A stretch of 64,000 bases of DNA, taken from the NCBI GenBank assembly GCA_963775395.1, contig CAVZIX010000008.1:62001-126000 (forward strand). The letters run 5' to 3'. Under the pieces are notes generated by a model. That model saw only the letters and a program-made list of their open reading frames with translations. It did not search any database and had not been told where the DNA came from. The position numbers were made by a program, and so were the translations under genes. Each line of letters starts with the position of its first letter. The stretch's first letter is position 1. The DNA is from JAIBJN01 sp963775395 (lineage in GTDB: Bacteria; Actinomycetota; Thermoleophilia; Gaiellales; Gaiellaceae). Shown piece by piece: positions 8,546-17,416 of this stretch.

Positions 8546-11449
8546 GTGTCCACGAAACAGCGCACAGCTCTCACCGCGCTCCTCGCGCTCACGCTCGTCG
8601 TCGCCGTTCCGGCAGGCGGCGCGCTCGTTGCGCCGGTCCTGACGGGCCCGGACGAGGGAGTGACGGTCAGCGAGCTGCCGCCGTTCAAGTGGGACGCGGT
8701 CACCGGCGCCGACCGCTACGAGTTCGAGTTCGCCGCCGATCCAGGCTTCAACGGCGCGACGATGGTGAGCACGAAGAACACGCGGGCCGCGCTGAAGCTC
8801 CTCGTCCCGAACGGGACCTACTACTGGCGCGTGCGCGGGGTGACGAGCGGCGGCGACGTCGGCGCGTGGTCGGACGTGCGCAGCCTCGACATGGCGTGGA
8901 CGGCGCAGGCCGCGCTGCTCGCGCCGTCGAACGGCGCCACGATCACGTACCCGGATCACGCGCTCGAGCTCAGGTGGGGCGCGGTGCAGGGCGCCGCAAA
9001 GTACCTCGTCAAGGTGGCGAGCGACCCGGGTCTCGGCACGCTCGTCTTCGGCGAGCCGATCGAGACCGCGTCCACGCAGTTCACGCTCAACGACCCGATG
9101 CCTCCGGGCACCTACTACTGGGGGATCACGCCGCTGAACGCGCAGGGCCACGAGGGCACCGCCTCGACCGTCGCTTCCTTCACCTGGTCGTGGCCGTCGA
9201 CATCGACACCGACGTACACCGACCTCGCCGACGACCCTGAGCTTGTCGACCCGCACTTCTCGTGGACGCCGGTGCTCGGCGCGGCCGGCTACCAGGTCGA
9301 GGTGAACTTCTCCTCCGACTGGGCGACCGGCTCGAAGGTCTGCTGCTCCGCCATCAGCTTCCACACCCAGGCCTCCACGCTCGGGACCTCGCTCTCCCCC
9401 GCGGTCGTGCTGGGCAACAACACCTACTTCTGGCGCGTCCGTGCGATCGACTCGGAAGACAACGCGGGGGTCTGGAACGTCGGGCCGTCCTTCACGAAGA
9501 CGTTCGACAGTGTGCCGCCCGTCACCGGGGCGAGCATCAAGAACGTCCGCATGCGCGACAACAATGCCGACCCAGCCGTCGACACCGACACTGGCACCGC
9601 CGTGGTCGACACCGACACGCCCGTCATCGTGTGGGATCCGGTCATCGGCGCCTCCGGGTACACCGTCAACGTGACGCCGTATGCCGGCGGGGTCTGCGAC
9701 TGGACCGGAACCGTCTGGGACACGGACACGACCGTCCGCGCCTGGACGCCCCTCGGGTGGAGCAGGTCGGGCACCTCGCCCTTCCCGCCGTGGAACCCGT
9801 CGACCGACTCGAACAGGATCATGACCGCGGGCGGCGAGTACTGCGCCCGGGTGCGCGCCTACGACCGGCCGTCCATCAGCGCCGCCCCGATCAACGGCGA
9901 CTGGGCGTACCTCCCCGCGAACAACCAGCCCGCGTTCAAGTGGAACGGGCCCCCGGCGACCGCCGCGTGCACCCCGTGCACGATGGCCTCCGGGAACTAC
10001 AACGGCCCGCTCACCGGAACGACGATCGGGGCGATGCCGCTCTTCACCTGGGATCCGATCCCGGGCGCGGAGAGCTACTACGTCCTCGTCGCACGCGACG
10101 CCAACTTCACGAACGTGACCGACTTCGCGTACACCCGGCTCCCGGCGTACGCACCGCGCACCTCGTCCGGCTCGGTCGGCTACGCCGACGAGACGACGCT
10201 CTACTACTGGGCCGTCCTGCCGGCCGACAACGCCAACGGCACCGGCGTCTCGGCGGAGCCCCTGTCGAGCGGCGCGCACAGCTTCACGAAGCAGTCCGCG
10301 CCTCCCATCCTCCTCTCGCCGGCGACTGCCGCGGTCGTGAACACGCCGGCGACCGCGTTCCAGTGGACGCCGGTCCACGACGCCCGGCAGTACCGCGTCC
10401 AGGTCGCCGTGGATCCGAGCTTCGGGACGCTCATCGACGACTTCGAGACCGACGCGAGCTCGTACACGAGCAACACGACCTATCCGTCCGACACCACGCT
10501 CTACTGGCGCGTGCGTGCGGACGCCGAGGACGGGTCCGGAGAGGTCGGGCTCACCTGGTCGGAGAGCGGGACGTTCACGAAGCAGCTGCCCAAGCCGGTC
10601 TGGGACCCGGACAACCCGACGAGCGGCGCGCTCCTGCCGACGATCAAGTGGTCGACCGTGCCGGGCGCCGTCTCCTACGATCTGCACGTCGTCGAGCCGG
10701 ACGGCCAGGCGCGCGACTTCCGCAACATCCCCGCGCCCGCCGGCACGTTCATCGAGATGACCGGCGTCGGCGTCTTCACGTGGACGGTGCGCGCGAACTT
10801 CCCGACCGACGGCCTCACGACCGTCGACGGCCCGTACTCGGTGCCGAGCACGTTCACGCACACGATTCCCGAGCCGACCGGGACGACGGAGGAGGTCGGC
10901 GTCCGCCGCCTGCTGCTCCAGTGGGACCCGCGGCCGCGCGCCGACGACTACCGCGTGCAGATCTCGACCCGCGCCGACTTCGCCACCATCAACGAGAACG
11001 TCGCGACGCAGACGACCTCGCACGCGCCGCTGCTCACGTCCGCAGCGTTTGCAAACGGCGGGAACTTCTACTGGCGCGTCGCGATGATCGACGCCGACAA
11101 CAACCTCGGCGACTACAGCGTCGCGCGCCCCTTCACGCTGCCCCCGATGGGCAGCGGCGGAGGCGGCACCCCCACGGTGCAGCGCTTCCGCGGCTCCTTC
11201 ACCGGCTACCCGGTCGTAAACCAGTGGCGCACGGTCACGCTGACCGTGCGGAACGGCTCCTTCCAGCTCGTCCAGGGAGCGAACGTCCGCATCTCGGGCG
11301 CCGGCGTCCGCGCCGTGACCAAGCGCACGGGCACCGGCGGCAAGGCGAGCTTCCGCCTCCGCGCCACGCGCATGGGCAGCGTCTCGTTCCGGGTCACGAA
11401 GGCCGGCTTCACGGCCGCGACCTACAGGCGCTCCGTCCGCGGCCGCTAA
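8546..11449 (+). CDS. large secreted protein with repeated fibronectin-III-like modules
   Basis: 967 residues with a Sec signal peptide (basic MSTKQRT, then a hydrophobic ALTALLALTLVVAVPAGGALV). At least seven Ig/Fn3-like modules recur, each ending in variants of YYWRVR, such as YYWGIT, YFWRVRAIDSEDN, LYYWAVLPADN, LYWRVRADAEDG and FYWRVAMIDADNN. A glycine-rich linker (GSGGGGTP) precedes a C-terminal Ig-like domain with GKASFRLRATRMG. There is no catalytic motif and no sortase signal. It is probably an extracellular adhesive or structural protein; the ligand is unknown. It is divergent from the DHH-CCA gene. Confidence 0.8.
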   Translation: MSTKQRTALTALLALTLVVAVPAGGALVAPVLTGPDEGVTVSELPPFKWDAVTGADRYEFEFAADPGFNGATMVSTKNTRAALKLLVPNGTYYWRVRGVTSGGDVGAWSDVRSLDMAWTAQAALLAPSNGATITYPDHALELRWGAVQGAAKYLVKVASDPGLGTLVFGEPIETASTQFTLNDPMPPGTYYWGITPLNAQGHEGTASTVASFTWSWPSTSTPTYTDLADDPELVDPHFSWTPVLGAAGYQVEVNFSSDWATGSKVCCSAISFHTQASTLGTSLSPAVVLGNNTYFWRVRAIDSEDNAGVWNVGPSFTKTFDSVPPVTGASIKNVRMRDNNADPAVDTDTGTAVVDTDTPVIVWDPVIGASGYTVNVTPYAGGVCDWTGTVWDTDTTVRAWTPLGWSRSGTSPFPPWNPSTDSNRIMTAGGEYCARVRAYDRPSISAAPINGDWAYLPANNQPAFKWNGPPATAACTPCTMASGNYNGPLTGTTIGAMPLFTWDPIPGAESYYVLVARDANFTNVTDFAYTRLPAYAPRTSSGSVGYADETTLYYWAVLPADNANGTGVSAEPLSSGAHSFTKQSAPPILLSPATAAVVNTPATAFQWTPVHDARQYRVQVAVDPSFGTLIDDFETDASSYTSNTTYPSDTTLYWRVRADAEDGSGEVGLTWSESGTFTKQLPKPVWDPDNPTSGALLPTIKWSTVPGAVSYDLHVVEPDGQARDFRNIPAPAGTFIEMTGVGVFTWTVRANFPTDGLTTVDGPYSVPSTFTHTIPEPTGTTEEVGVRRLLLQWDPRPRADDYRVQISTRADFATINENVATQTTSHAPLLTSAAFANGGNFYWRVAMIDADNNLGDYSVARPFTLPPMGSGGGGTPTVQRFRGSFTGYPVVNQWRTVTLTVRNGSFQLVQGANVRISGAGVRAVTKRTGTGGKASFRLRATRMGSVSFRVTKAGFTAATYRRSVRGR

Positions 11450-11522
11450 GGGCGCCCGACGGAGAAAGCGCGGTGTCGCTGGGCCGCGCTGCTCGCCCCG
11501 ATGCCGCGTCCTCAGTCGCGCC

Positions 11523-11539
11523 CGTACCTTCCAGGTACG
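11523..11539. terminator. hairpin between convergent genes
   Basis: CGTACC and GGTACG pair as a 6-bp stem over a 5-nt loop in the 164-nt gap between the convergent Fn3-repeat and ridA genes. A second inverted repeat, GAACGCTC (11539-11546) with GAGCGTTC (11588-11595), frames the same region. No T-tract follows, so termination is a guess. Confidence 0.3.
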
Positions 11540-11613
11540 AACGCTCCCTGCGTCCTTGCCTCGGAACGATCATCGCACCCCAGCGACGAGCGTTCCTCCG
11601 TCAGGCACTCCCG

Positions 11614-12000
11614 CTAGCGACCCGCGACGACGGCGATCTCGACGCGGCAGCCCGAGGGCAGGGCCGCGATCTCGACCGTGGCGCGCGCCGGATACGGCTC
11701 GCTCAGGTGGCTCGCGTAGACCTCGTTCATCGGCTGGAAGTCGTCCAGGTCGATGAGAAAGATCGACGTCATCAGGACCTTGTCGAGGCTGGACCCGGCC
11801 TCCTCGAGGATCGCCGCGAGGTTCTTCATGACCTGCTGGGTCTGCTCGACGATGCCGCCGTCGACCACCTGGCCGGCCTCGGGGTCGATGCCGAGCTGCC
11901 CGGAGACGAAGACGAGGTCGCCGGCGACGATGCCCTGCGAGTAGGGCGCTCCCTGGAAGGGCGCCGGAGCCCTGTCGGTGCGTACTGGCTGCTTTTCCAT
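11614..12000 (-). CDS. ridA: RidA family reactive intermediate deaminase
   Basis: 128 residues of typical RidA (YjgF/YER057c/UK114) length. APYSQGIVAGDLVFVSGQ and the catalytic arginine in YPARATVEIAALP are intact. RidA hydrolyses 2-aminoacrylate and related enamines made by PLP enzymes. It starts 2 nt downstream of the murA stop and so is likely co-transcribed with it. Confidence 0.92.
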   Translation of the reverse strand: MEKQPVRTDRAPAPFQGAPYSQGIVAGDLVFVSGQLGIDPEAGQVVDGGIVEQTQQVMKNLAAILEEAGSSLDKVLMTSIFLIDLDDFQPMNEVYASHLSEPYPARATVEIAALPSGCRVEIAVVAGR

Positions 12001-12002
12001 GC

Positions 12003-13283
12003 CTATCCCTCCACCCGTTCGATGCTGGCACCGAGCGCACGCAGACGCTCGTCGATCCGCTCGTAGCCCCTGTCGATCTGACCGATGTTCCCGATCGTCG
12101 AGCGGCCCTCCGCGCACAGGCTCGCGATCAGCATCGCCATGCCCGCGCGGATGTCGGGACTCTCCATGCGCTCCCCGTAGAGGCGGGCAGGGCCGCTGAC
12201 GACCGCGCGATGGGGGTCGCAGAGGATGATCCTGGCCCCCATGCTGACGAGCTTGTCCACGAAGAAGAGGCGGTTCTCGAACATCTTCTCGAAGATCAGC
12301 ACCGTGCCCCTCGCCTGCGTCGCGACCGCCAGGGCGATGGAGGTCAGGTCGGCCGGGAACGCCGGCCACGGGCCGTCCTCGATCTTCGGGATCTGTGCTC
12401 CCAGGTCGTCCTTGATGACGAGCTCCTGGCCCCCGGGCACGCGCACCGATGTCCCCTCCGCCTGGCACTCGATCCCCAGCCGCGCGAAGCCGTGCCAGAC
12501 GCCGGCGAGGTGCTCGTGCACCACGTCCTCGATGACGATCTCACCCTCGGTCACCGCGCCGAGGCCGACGAAGCTCGCCACCTCGATGTGGTCGGGGCAG
12601 ACGTGCCACTCGCCGCCGCCGAGCCGGTCGACCCCGCCCACGTGGAGGACGTTCGAGCCGATGCCTTCGATGCGTGCGCCGAGCGAGACGAGGAAGTTGC
12701 AGAGGTCCTGCACGTGAGGCTCGCAGGCCGCGTTGGTGATCGTCGTCTCCCCTTCGGCGAGCACCGCCGCCATGACGGCGTTCTCCGTGCCGGTCACGGA
12801 CGCCTCGTCGAGGAAGATCGGCGCGCCGACGAGGCCGTTGGCCGTCATGTGCAGCCGGCGGTCGGCCTGGATCTCGGCGCCGAGACGGGCGAACGCGTGG
12901 ATGTGGGTGTCGAGCCGGCGCCTGCCGATGACGTCCCCGCCCGGCGGCGGGACGATCGCCTCACCCCAGCGCGCGAGCAGCGGCCCTGCGAGGAGGATCG
13001 AGGCGCGGATCCGCGTGCAGAGCTCGGCGTCGAGCTCGTGCTTCCGTACGTCCTCGGCGACGATGCGGACGCGCCCCCCACCCTGGCGCTCGACCTCGAC
13101 CCCGAGGTCGGCGACCAGGTCGAGCATCGTCTCGACGTCCTTGATCGCCGGGACGTTCGTCAGCGTCACCGGCTCCTCGGTCAGAAGCGCCGCGGCGACG
13201 ATCGGAAGCGCCGCGTTCTTGTTCCCGGCGGCGCGCACGCTTCCGCGGAGGGACCGTCCGCCCTCGATCACGAAGGACTCCAT
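12003..13283 (-). CDS. murA: UDP-N-acetylglucosamine 1-carboxyvinyltransferase, Asp-type
   Basis: 426 residues. MurA transfers enolpyruvate from PEP to UDP-GlcNAc, the first committed step of peptidoglycan synthesis. The substrate lysine (AGNKNAALP), FPADL aspartate and DIRAG arginine blocks are conserved. The active-site loop reads PPPGGDVIG: residue 117 is Asp where most MurA have Cys (E. coli Cys115). The same Cys-to-Asp change in Mycobacterium and Chlamydia makes the enzyme insensitive to fosfomycin. The ATG at 13283 (MESFVIEGG) is chosen by homology; an ATG at 13313 adds ten residues. Confidence 0.95.
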   Translation of the reverse strand: MESFVIEGGRSLRGSVRAAGNKNAALPIVAAALLTEEPVTLTNVPAIKDVETMLDLVADLGVEVERQGGGRVRIVAEDVRKHELDAELCTRIRASILLAGPLLARWGEAIVPPPGGDVIGRRRLDTHIHAFARLGAEIQADRRLHMTANGLVGAPIFLDEASVTGTENAVMAAVLAEGETTITNAACEPHVQDLCNFLVSLGARIEGIGSNVLHVGGVDRLGGGEWHVCPDHIEVASFVGLGAVTEGEIVIEDVVHEHLAGVWHGFARLGIECQAEGTSVRVPGGQELVIKDDLGAQIPKIEDGPWPAFPADLTSIALAVATQARGTVLIFEKMFENRLFFVDKLVSMGARIILCDPHRAVVSGPARLYGERMESPDIRAGMAMLIASLCAEGRSTIGNIGQIDRGYERIDERLRALGASIERVEG

Positions 13284-13370
13284 CAGGGTGTCTGCGACAA
13301 GGGTCTCGGGCACGAAGTCAGCGTTGCTCGGACGTCCGAAGCGACCGAGGAGGCTATCCTAAACGGCCCT

Positions 13371-13940
13371 ATGGAGGTCACCCGCGACCGGGCCTGGGAG
13401 ACGCTGACCCGTTACACGAAGAGCGAGGCGCTCCTGCGGCATGCGCTCGCGGTCGAGGCCTGCGTCGCCTACTACGCGCGCGAGCAGGGCGAGGACGAGG
13501 AGCTCTGGAGCGCGGTCGCGCTGCTGCACGACTTCGACTACGAGATGCACCCCACTCTCGACCGGCATCCGCAGGATGGCGCCCCCATCCTCAGGGACGA
13601 AGGCTGGCCGGAGGAGGTGGTCGAGGCGGTGCTCTCGCACGCCGAGCACCTGGAGATCCCGCGCGATACGCAGCTCAAGAAGACGCTCTTCGCCTGCGAC
13701 GAGCTGGCCGGTTTCGTGCATGCGTGCGGCCTCGTGCGGCCCGACGGGATCGAGACCCTCGAGCCGAAGTCGGTGAAGAAGAAGCTCAAGCAGCCGTCCT
13801 TTGCCGCAGGCGTCCACCGCGACGAGGTCTATGCCGGCGCGGAGCTCATCGGGCTCGAGCTCGACGACCACATCCGCAACGTCGTCGCGGCGATGCGCCC
13901 GGTCGCCGGTCAGCTGGGCCTGCGGACCGAAGCCGCCTAG
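13371..13940 (+). CDS. HD domain phosphohydrolase
   Basis: 189 residues. An HD domain is indicated by RHALAVEACV, the LLHDFDYEMH motif and VVEAVLSHAEH, which provide the metal-binding His and Asp residues. Related proteins hydrolyse nucleotides, but the substrate cannot be deduced. Divergent from murA; TATCCT at 13355-13360 may be its -10 box. Its stop overlaps that of the convergent lipoprotein gene by 4 nt. Confidence 0.8.
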   Translation: MEVTRDRAWETLTRYTKSEALLRHALAVEACVAYYAREQGEDEELWSAVALLHDFDYEMHPTLDRHPQDGAPILRDEGWPEEVVEAVLSHAEHLEIPRDTQLKKTLFACDELAGFVHACGLVRPDGIETLEPKSVKKKLKQPSFAAGVHRDEVYAGAELIGLELDDHIRNVVAAMRPVAGQLGLRTEAA

Positions 13941-15193
13941 GCCGCGAGCAGGCGGACCTGGGCTCGCTGGGCCAGCGGCCTCAGGTCACCCGGGTCGAAT
14001 GCCTCGACGCGGCAGATGCCCGTCACGGACTGCACGAACCGGCCCGAGCGCATGAAGATCGAGGCCATCCTGAACTTCGCGCCGACGAGCTCGAACGTGA
14101 CGACGATCCCCTTCATCCCGCGGCCCGGGTTTCGCAGCGGGCTGACGCGGACGTTCGTCGGGCGCACGCCCGTCTCCTTGGCGAAGGCCTGGACGACGCC
14201 CTTCGCGTAGACCTGACGGCCTCCGGCCCTGTCGACGAACTTCATTCCGAGGACCGCGCTCGTCGGGGTGTCGTAGAGCTGTGTCTCGGCCCGCAGCCTG
14301 ACGAGATGCGAGCCGCCCACCAACACGTCCTGGAACGTGCGGTGGTAGCCGGAGTAGCCGTCGCCGGCGACCCTGCCCTCGTCGTAGACCCTCGCGTCGG
14401 CGGTGACATCCTCGGCGGCCATCGTCATCTCCGGCAGCTTCTTCCTGGCCGCGCGGTCCGCGACGCTCTGCGCGTCAGGCTTGACCGGCTTGACCTCGAT
14501 CTCGCCCGTGAGCACCGCCTGGATGCGGCGGTCGAGCTCGACGGCGAGCCTCATCGCCTCCTGGCGGGCGTCGCCCTTGTCGGCGCGCACGACGCTGACG
14601 TAGCCAACGATGCGCCCGCGCCGGAACACGACCGACGTCTCCTGGGCGCGGATCAGGCTCGGGACGATGACGGTGGCGCGAATCCCGCCTCCCTCGTCGC
14701 CGATGCCGGCGACCTCGAACGAGGACACGTTACGGAGCCGGACGCCCGGCCGCACCGGGCCCCGCAGGCGCTCGTAGTCGGTCAGGCGCGCATGGAGGTA
14801 TTGCACCGCGTACACCGTGCCGTCCAGCAGCTCGACTCCGGTCCCGAGCGACAGCGTCCCCTTCCGCACGGTCAGCGAGGCAAGTCGCGGGTGGATGTAC
14901 GTTCGCTCGTGTCCGAGCAGCCGGCCCTTCGCGCGAAGCGACGACGCCGTGTCCTCGGGATCCACCGTGTTCGCCGCGAACTTCGCGTTCGTCATCGCGC
15001 CGGCGGGCCGGTGCTCGGCCAGCCCCTTTACCGACGGCCCGAGATCGGCCTTCGGGAGAACCATGGCGGCGAGCTGCGCACGGGTGACCGGCTGCTTCGG
15101 AGCGGCCTCGCGCGGCGCGCTGGTCCCGAAGCCGCATCCGGCCAGCACCACCACTGCCCCGGTGAGGAGAAGACCCCGGAGGACGTGCGGCAT
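13937..15193 (-). CDS. predicted lipoprotein of unknown function
   Basis: 418 residues. The N-terminus is a lipoprotein signal: MPHVLRGLLLTGAVVVLAGC, with Cys20 in the LAGC lipobox. The mature part is soluble, mixed alpha/beta, with no motif I recognise. It includes a stretch on ARLTDYERLRG and repeated beta-rich blocks ending FVQSVTGICRVEAFD. It is expected to sit on the outer face of the cytoplasmic membrane after LspA cleavage. I cannot assign a function. Confidence 0.75.
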   Translation of the reverse strand: MPHVLRGLLLTGAVVVLAGCGFGTSAPREAAPKQPVTRAQLAAMVLPKADLGPSVKGLAEHRPAGAMTNAKFAANTVDPEDTASSLRAKGRLLGHERTYIHPRLASLTVRKGTLSLGTGVELLDGTVYAVQYLHARLTDYERLRGPVRPGVRLRNVSSFEVAGIGDEGGGIRATVIVPSLIRAQETSVVFRRGRIVGYVSVVRADKGDARQEAMRLAVELDRRIQAVLTGEIEVKPVKPDAQSVADRAARKKLPEMTMAAEDVTADARVYDEGRVAGDGYSGYHRTFQDVLVGGSHLVRLRAETQLYDTPTSAVLGMKFVDRAGGRQVYAKGVVQAFAKETGVRPTNVRVSPLRNPGRGMKGIVVTFELVGAKFRMASIFMRSGRFVQSVTGICRVEAFDPGDLRPLAQRAQVRLLAA

Positions 15194-15223
15194 GTGGACG
15201 GCTTCGGCGCTGTCGCGGCCGGG

Positions 15224-16291
15224 CTAAAGCCCTCGAACGAGTCGTTCGAGGTCGTCATCGTTCGTCCAGAATCCGCAGGACGCGCGGACGAATCCGGTGC
15301 CCGGGAGGTCGCGCACGACGACACCTGCCTCGGCGAGGCTCTTCACGAGCGCTTCGGGCTCCTGCGCGCGCCAGGAGACGAGCGTGGCCTGCCCGGGCTC
15401 GGTCACCACGTCGGCGCCCCGATCGAGCAGGAGCGCCCTTAGGCGCTCGGCGGCCTCGCGGGCATGCGCGTACCGCTCCTCTCCCGCCTCGGCCATGAAC
15501 GCGAACGAGGCGAGCATCCCCGCGACCGAGGCGACGGGCGTCCACGAGCCCTCGAAGCGGCCGGCGCCCTCGACGAGCTCGTAGTCCGGGAGCTGCCAGG
15601 AGAAGTAGGAGGGGAAGGCGACGCGGCTCTCCTCGACGCGATCCGGGTGGACGTAGAGCGCACCCACCGCCGCCGGGCCGAGGAGCCATTTCTGCGCCGA
15701 CACCGTGTAGAAGTCGCAGCCGAGCTCCCGCACGTCGACGGGGATCGTCCCCGCGGCCTGGGCGCCGTCCACGAGGAGCGGGATCCCACGCCCCGCGAGC
15801 TCCGCGACCGGGAGGACGACGCCGGTGAGCCACGAGACCTGCGAGACCGCGACGAGTCGCGTCCGCGGCGTGATCTGCGCTTCGAGGGCGGACAGGACGT
15901 CCTCGGCAGGCAGGTCGCGGATGGCGGCGAGCCGCAGCGTCGCCCCGGAGGCGACGAGGCCTCCGAACAGGCCCGGGTGCTCCGAGTCGGTCGTGACCAC
16001 CTCGTCGCCCGGCCCGATCCCCAGGCCGCCGATGGCGATGTTGCATCCTTCCGTGGTCGACGTCGTCAGCGCGATGCAGCCCTCCCCTGCGCCGATGAGG
16101 CCGGCGAAGGCTTCGCGAAGCCGCCCCCGGTCGGCGAGGGCCTGTTCGAAGTACGGGCGGTTGGAGCGCCCCTCTTCGAGCTCGCGCCGCTGGACCTCTT
16201 CCATGGCCTCCACCGTCGTGCGCGGAAGCGGCCCGAATGTCCCTGCGTTGAGATAGGCGATGCGCTCGAGCACCGGCAGGCCGGCGCGCAC
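15224..16291 (-). CDS. class V aminotransferase-fold PLP enzyme
   Basis: 355 residues. The fold-type I class V pattern is clear: TTSTTEGCNIAIGGL (cofactor phosphate), SEHPG, VDGAQAAGTIPVDVRELGCDFYTVSAQKWLLGP with the PLP lysine in the last block, and a C-terminal FVRASCGFWTN. Family members include cysteine desulfurases, isopenicillin-N epimerase-like and EgtE-like C-S lyases. The SufS/NifS catalytic Cys loop is not evident, so a lyase or epimerase-like role is more likely than sulfur donation. GTG start, immediately after the upstream gene. Confidence 0.82.
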   Translation of the reverse strand: MRAGLPVLERIAYLNAGTFGPLPRTTVEAMEEVQRRELEEGRSNRPYFEQALADRGRLREAFAGLIGAGEGCIALTTSTTEGCNIAIGGLGIGPGDEVVTTDSEHPGLFGGLVASGATLRLAAIRDLPAEDVLSALEAQITPRTRLVAVSQVSWLTGVVLPVAELAGRGIPLLVDGAQAAGTIPVDVRELGCDFYTVSAQKWLLGPAAVGALYVHPDRVEESRVAFPSYFSWQLPDYELVEGAGRFEGSWTPVASVAGMLASFAFMAEAGEERYAHAREAAERLRALLLDRGADVVTEPGQATLVSWRAQEPEALVKSLAEAGVVVRDLPGTGFVRASCGFWTNDDDLERLVRGL

Positions 16292-16293
16292 CG

Positions 16294-17019
16294 CTACGAG
16301 GTCGATGCGATCACCGCCTCAACCGGCGCGTGGTCCGAGAGCACGACCCCGTTCGTCCGCCGTCGCTCCTCGGGCCAGCTCTCGGGCCCGCGCTCGAGCT
16401 CGAAGCCGCGGACGAGGACCTGGTCGACGCCGTCGATCGGGTCGCTGAACCCGGGCACCGAGTGACGCCGGACGTTGAAGTCGCCGCAGAGCACGCAGAG
16501 CTCGGGGCCGGCGAGGAACGAGGCCGCACGGTCGATCTCCGCGCCGACGAGCAGCGGGTCGGGGTCGTTCGACGCGTGCAGGTTCGCGGCCAGAAACCTA
16601 CCGCGGCCGGAGTCGAGCTCCAGCGCGTGGCAGACGCGGGTGTGGGCGCCCAACAGCCGGTCGGCGCGCGACAGCTCGGGGTTGAGCACGATCCGCCGGT
16701 GGCGCGCGGGCTCGAAATGCGGGTTGACGAGCAGGGCGTTGGCCTGGCCGGTCAGGCTCGAGCGAAACCGCTGCGGGTCCGCGTCCGTCACGTGGCGCGC
16801 GAGCGGACCGAGCAGGGCCGGCATCGTCATCGCCCACGATGCGTGCATCCCGCTCCACGCCTCCAGCCGCCGCACAGCCCAAAGCGGCACCTCCTGGAGC
16901 GCGACGAGATCCGGCGCGTCCGCGGTGACGAGCCGCACCATCTGTTCCAGGTGCAGCTTCGAGGTCGGCGGGTGCGTCCTCCCGTGGTAGAGGTTCCAGC
17001 TGCGAACGAGGAGACGCAC
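16294..17019 (-). CDS. endonuclease/exonuclease/phosphatase family protein
   Basis: 241 residues, no signal peptide. Motifs of the EEP fold are RSWNLYHG, DLVALQEVPLW (metal-binding Glu), ANLHASND, LCGDFNVR and LSDHAPVEA. This superfamily includes DNA repair nucleases, sphingomyelinases and phosphatases; the substrate cannot be told. It precedes the class V PLP gene with a 2-nt gap and is divergent from the 99-aa gene through a shared symmetric promoter element. Confidence 0.8.
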   Translation of the reverse strand: MRLLVRSWNLYHGRTHPPTSKLHLEQMVRLVTADAPDLVALQEVPLWAVRRLEAWSGMHASWAMTMPALLGPLARHVTDADPQRFRSSLTGQANALLVNPHFEPARHRRIVLNPELSRADRLLGAHTRVCHALELDSGRGRFLAANLHASNDPDPLLVGAEIDRAASFLAGPELCVLCGDFNVRRHSVPGFSDPIDGVDQVLVRGFELERGPESWPEERRRTNGVVLSDHAPVEAVIASTS

Positions 17020-17024
17020 TCGCG

Positions 17025-17037
17025 CTCTAGTCTAGAG
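17025..17037. promoter_or_regulatory. symmetric -10 element shared by two divergent genes
   Basis: CTCTAGTCTAGAG is a 13-bp palindrome with 6-bp arms around one central base. It contains TAGTCT on the plus strand (17028-17033), 8 nt before the ATG at 17042, and TAGACT on the minus strand (17034-17029), 9 nt before the GTG at 17019. The two -10 hexamers overlap in five bases. Confidence 0.55.
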
Positions 17038-17041
17038 AGCC

Positions 17042-17341
17042 ATGCCCGGGCGTTTCGTGGAACTGGCGACGCGACAGATCGACCTCTTCGCGTCCGAGCA
17101 CGACGACCTCCTGCACGACTGCCAGGCCGCCCTGGACGCCTATAACGGCGCCCCGCGCGAGGACGCGGAGGAGCTCTACGGCGACTACGTCGACCGCGTC
17201 GACCTCGCCCGCGACGCGCTCCTCGAGTACCGCGACGGCTACGCGCGGACGCTCGACGCCGACGCTGCCGCGGAGTACGAGCCCGTCTTCAACCGGCTGG
17301 TTCGCAAGCGCTTCCCGAGCCTTGGGCTCGAGCTCGACTAG
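17042..17341 (+). CDS. small acidic hypothetical protein
   Basis: 99 residues, strongly acidic and alpha-helical (DDLLHDCQAALDAYNG, EELYGDYVDRVDLARDALLEYRD). No cysteine pair, signal peptide or known domain is visible. The start codon follows a TAGTCT box after 8 nt. Codon use matches neighbours, so I believe it is a real gene; function unknown. Confidence 0.65.
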   Translation: MPGRFVELATRQIDLFASEHDDLLHDCQAALDAYNGAPREDAEELYGDYVDRVDLARDALLEYRDGYARTLDADAAAEYEPVFNRLVRKRFPSLGLELD

Positions 17342-17416
17342 CGGAGACGCGATTCGGCACGAGCTGATCGGGGTACGTTCCTGGCGCCGTTCGTCCTTTC
17401 GCCCAGGAGGGAATCC

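Noticed and set aside
8459..11023. Long minus-strand open frame opposite the Fn3-repeat gene
   Set aside because: Its translation is low-complexity Arg/Val/Gly-rich; the plus-strand protein has signal peptide and repeated modules. A high-GC antisense shadow.
9262..12066. Plus-strand 934-residue open frame overlapping the Fn3-repeat gene and ridA
   Set aside because: Arg-rich out-of-frame translation crossing the end of one gene and all of another; no domains.
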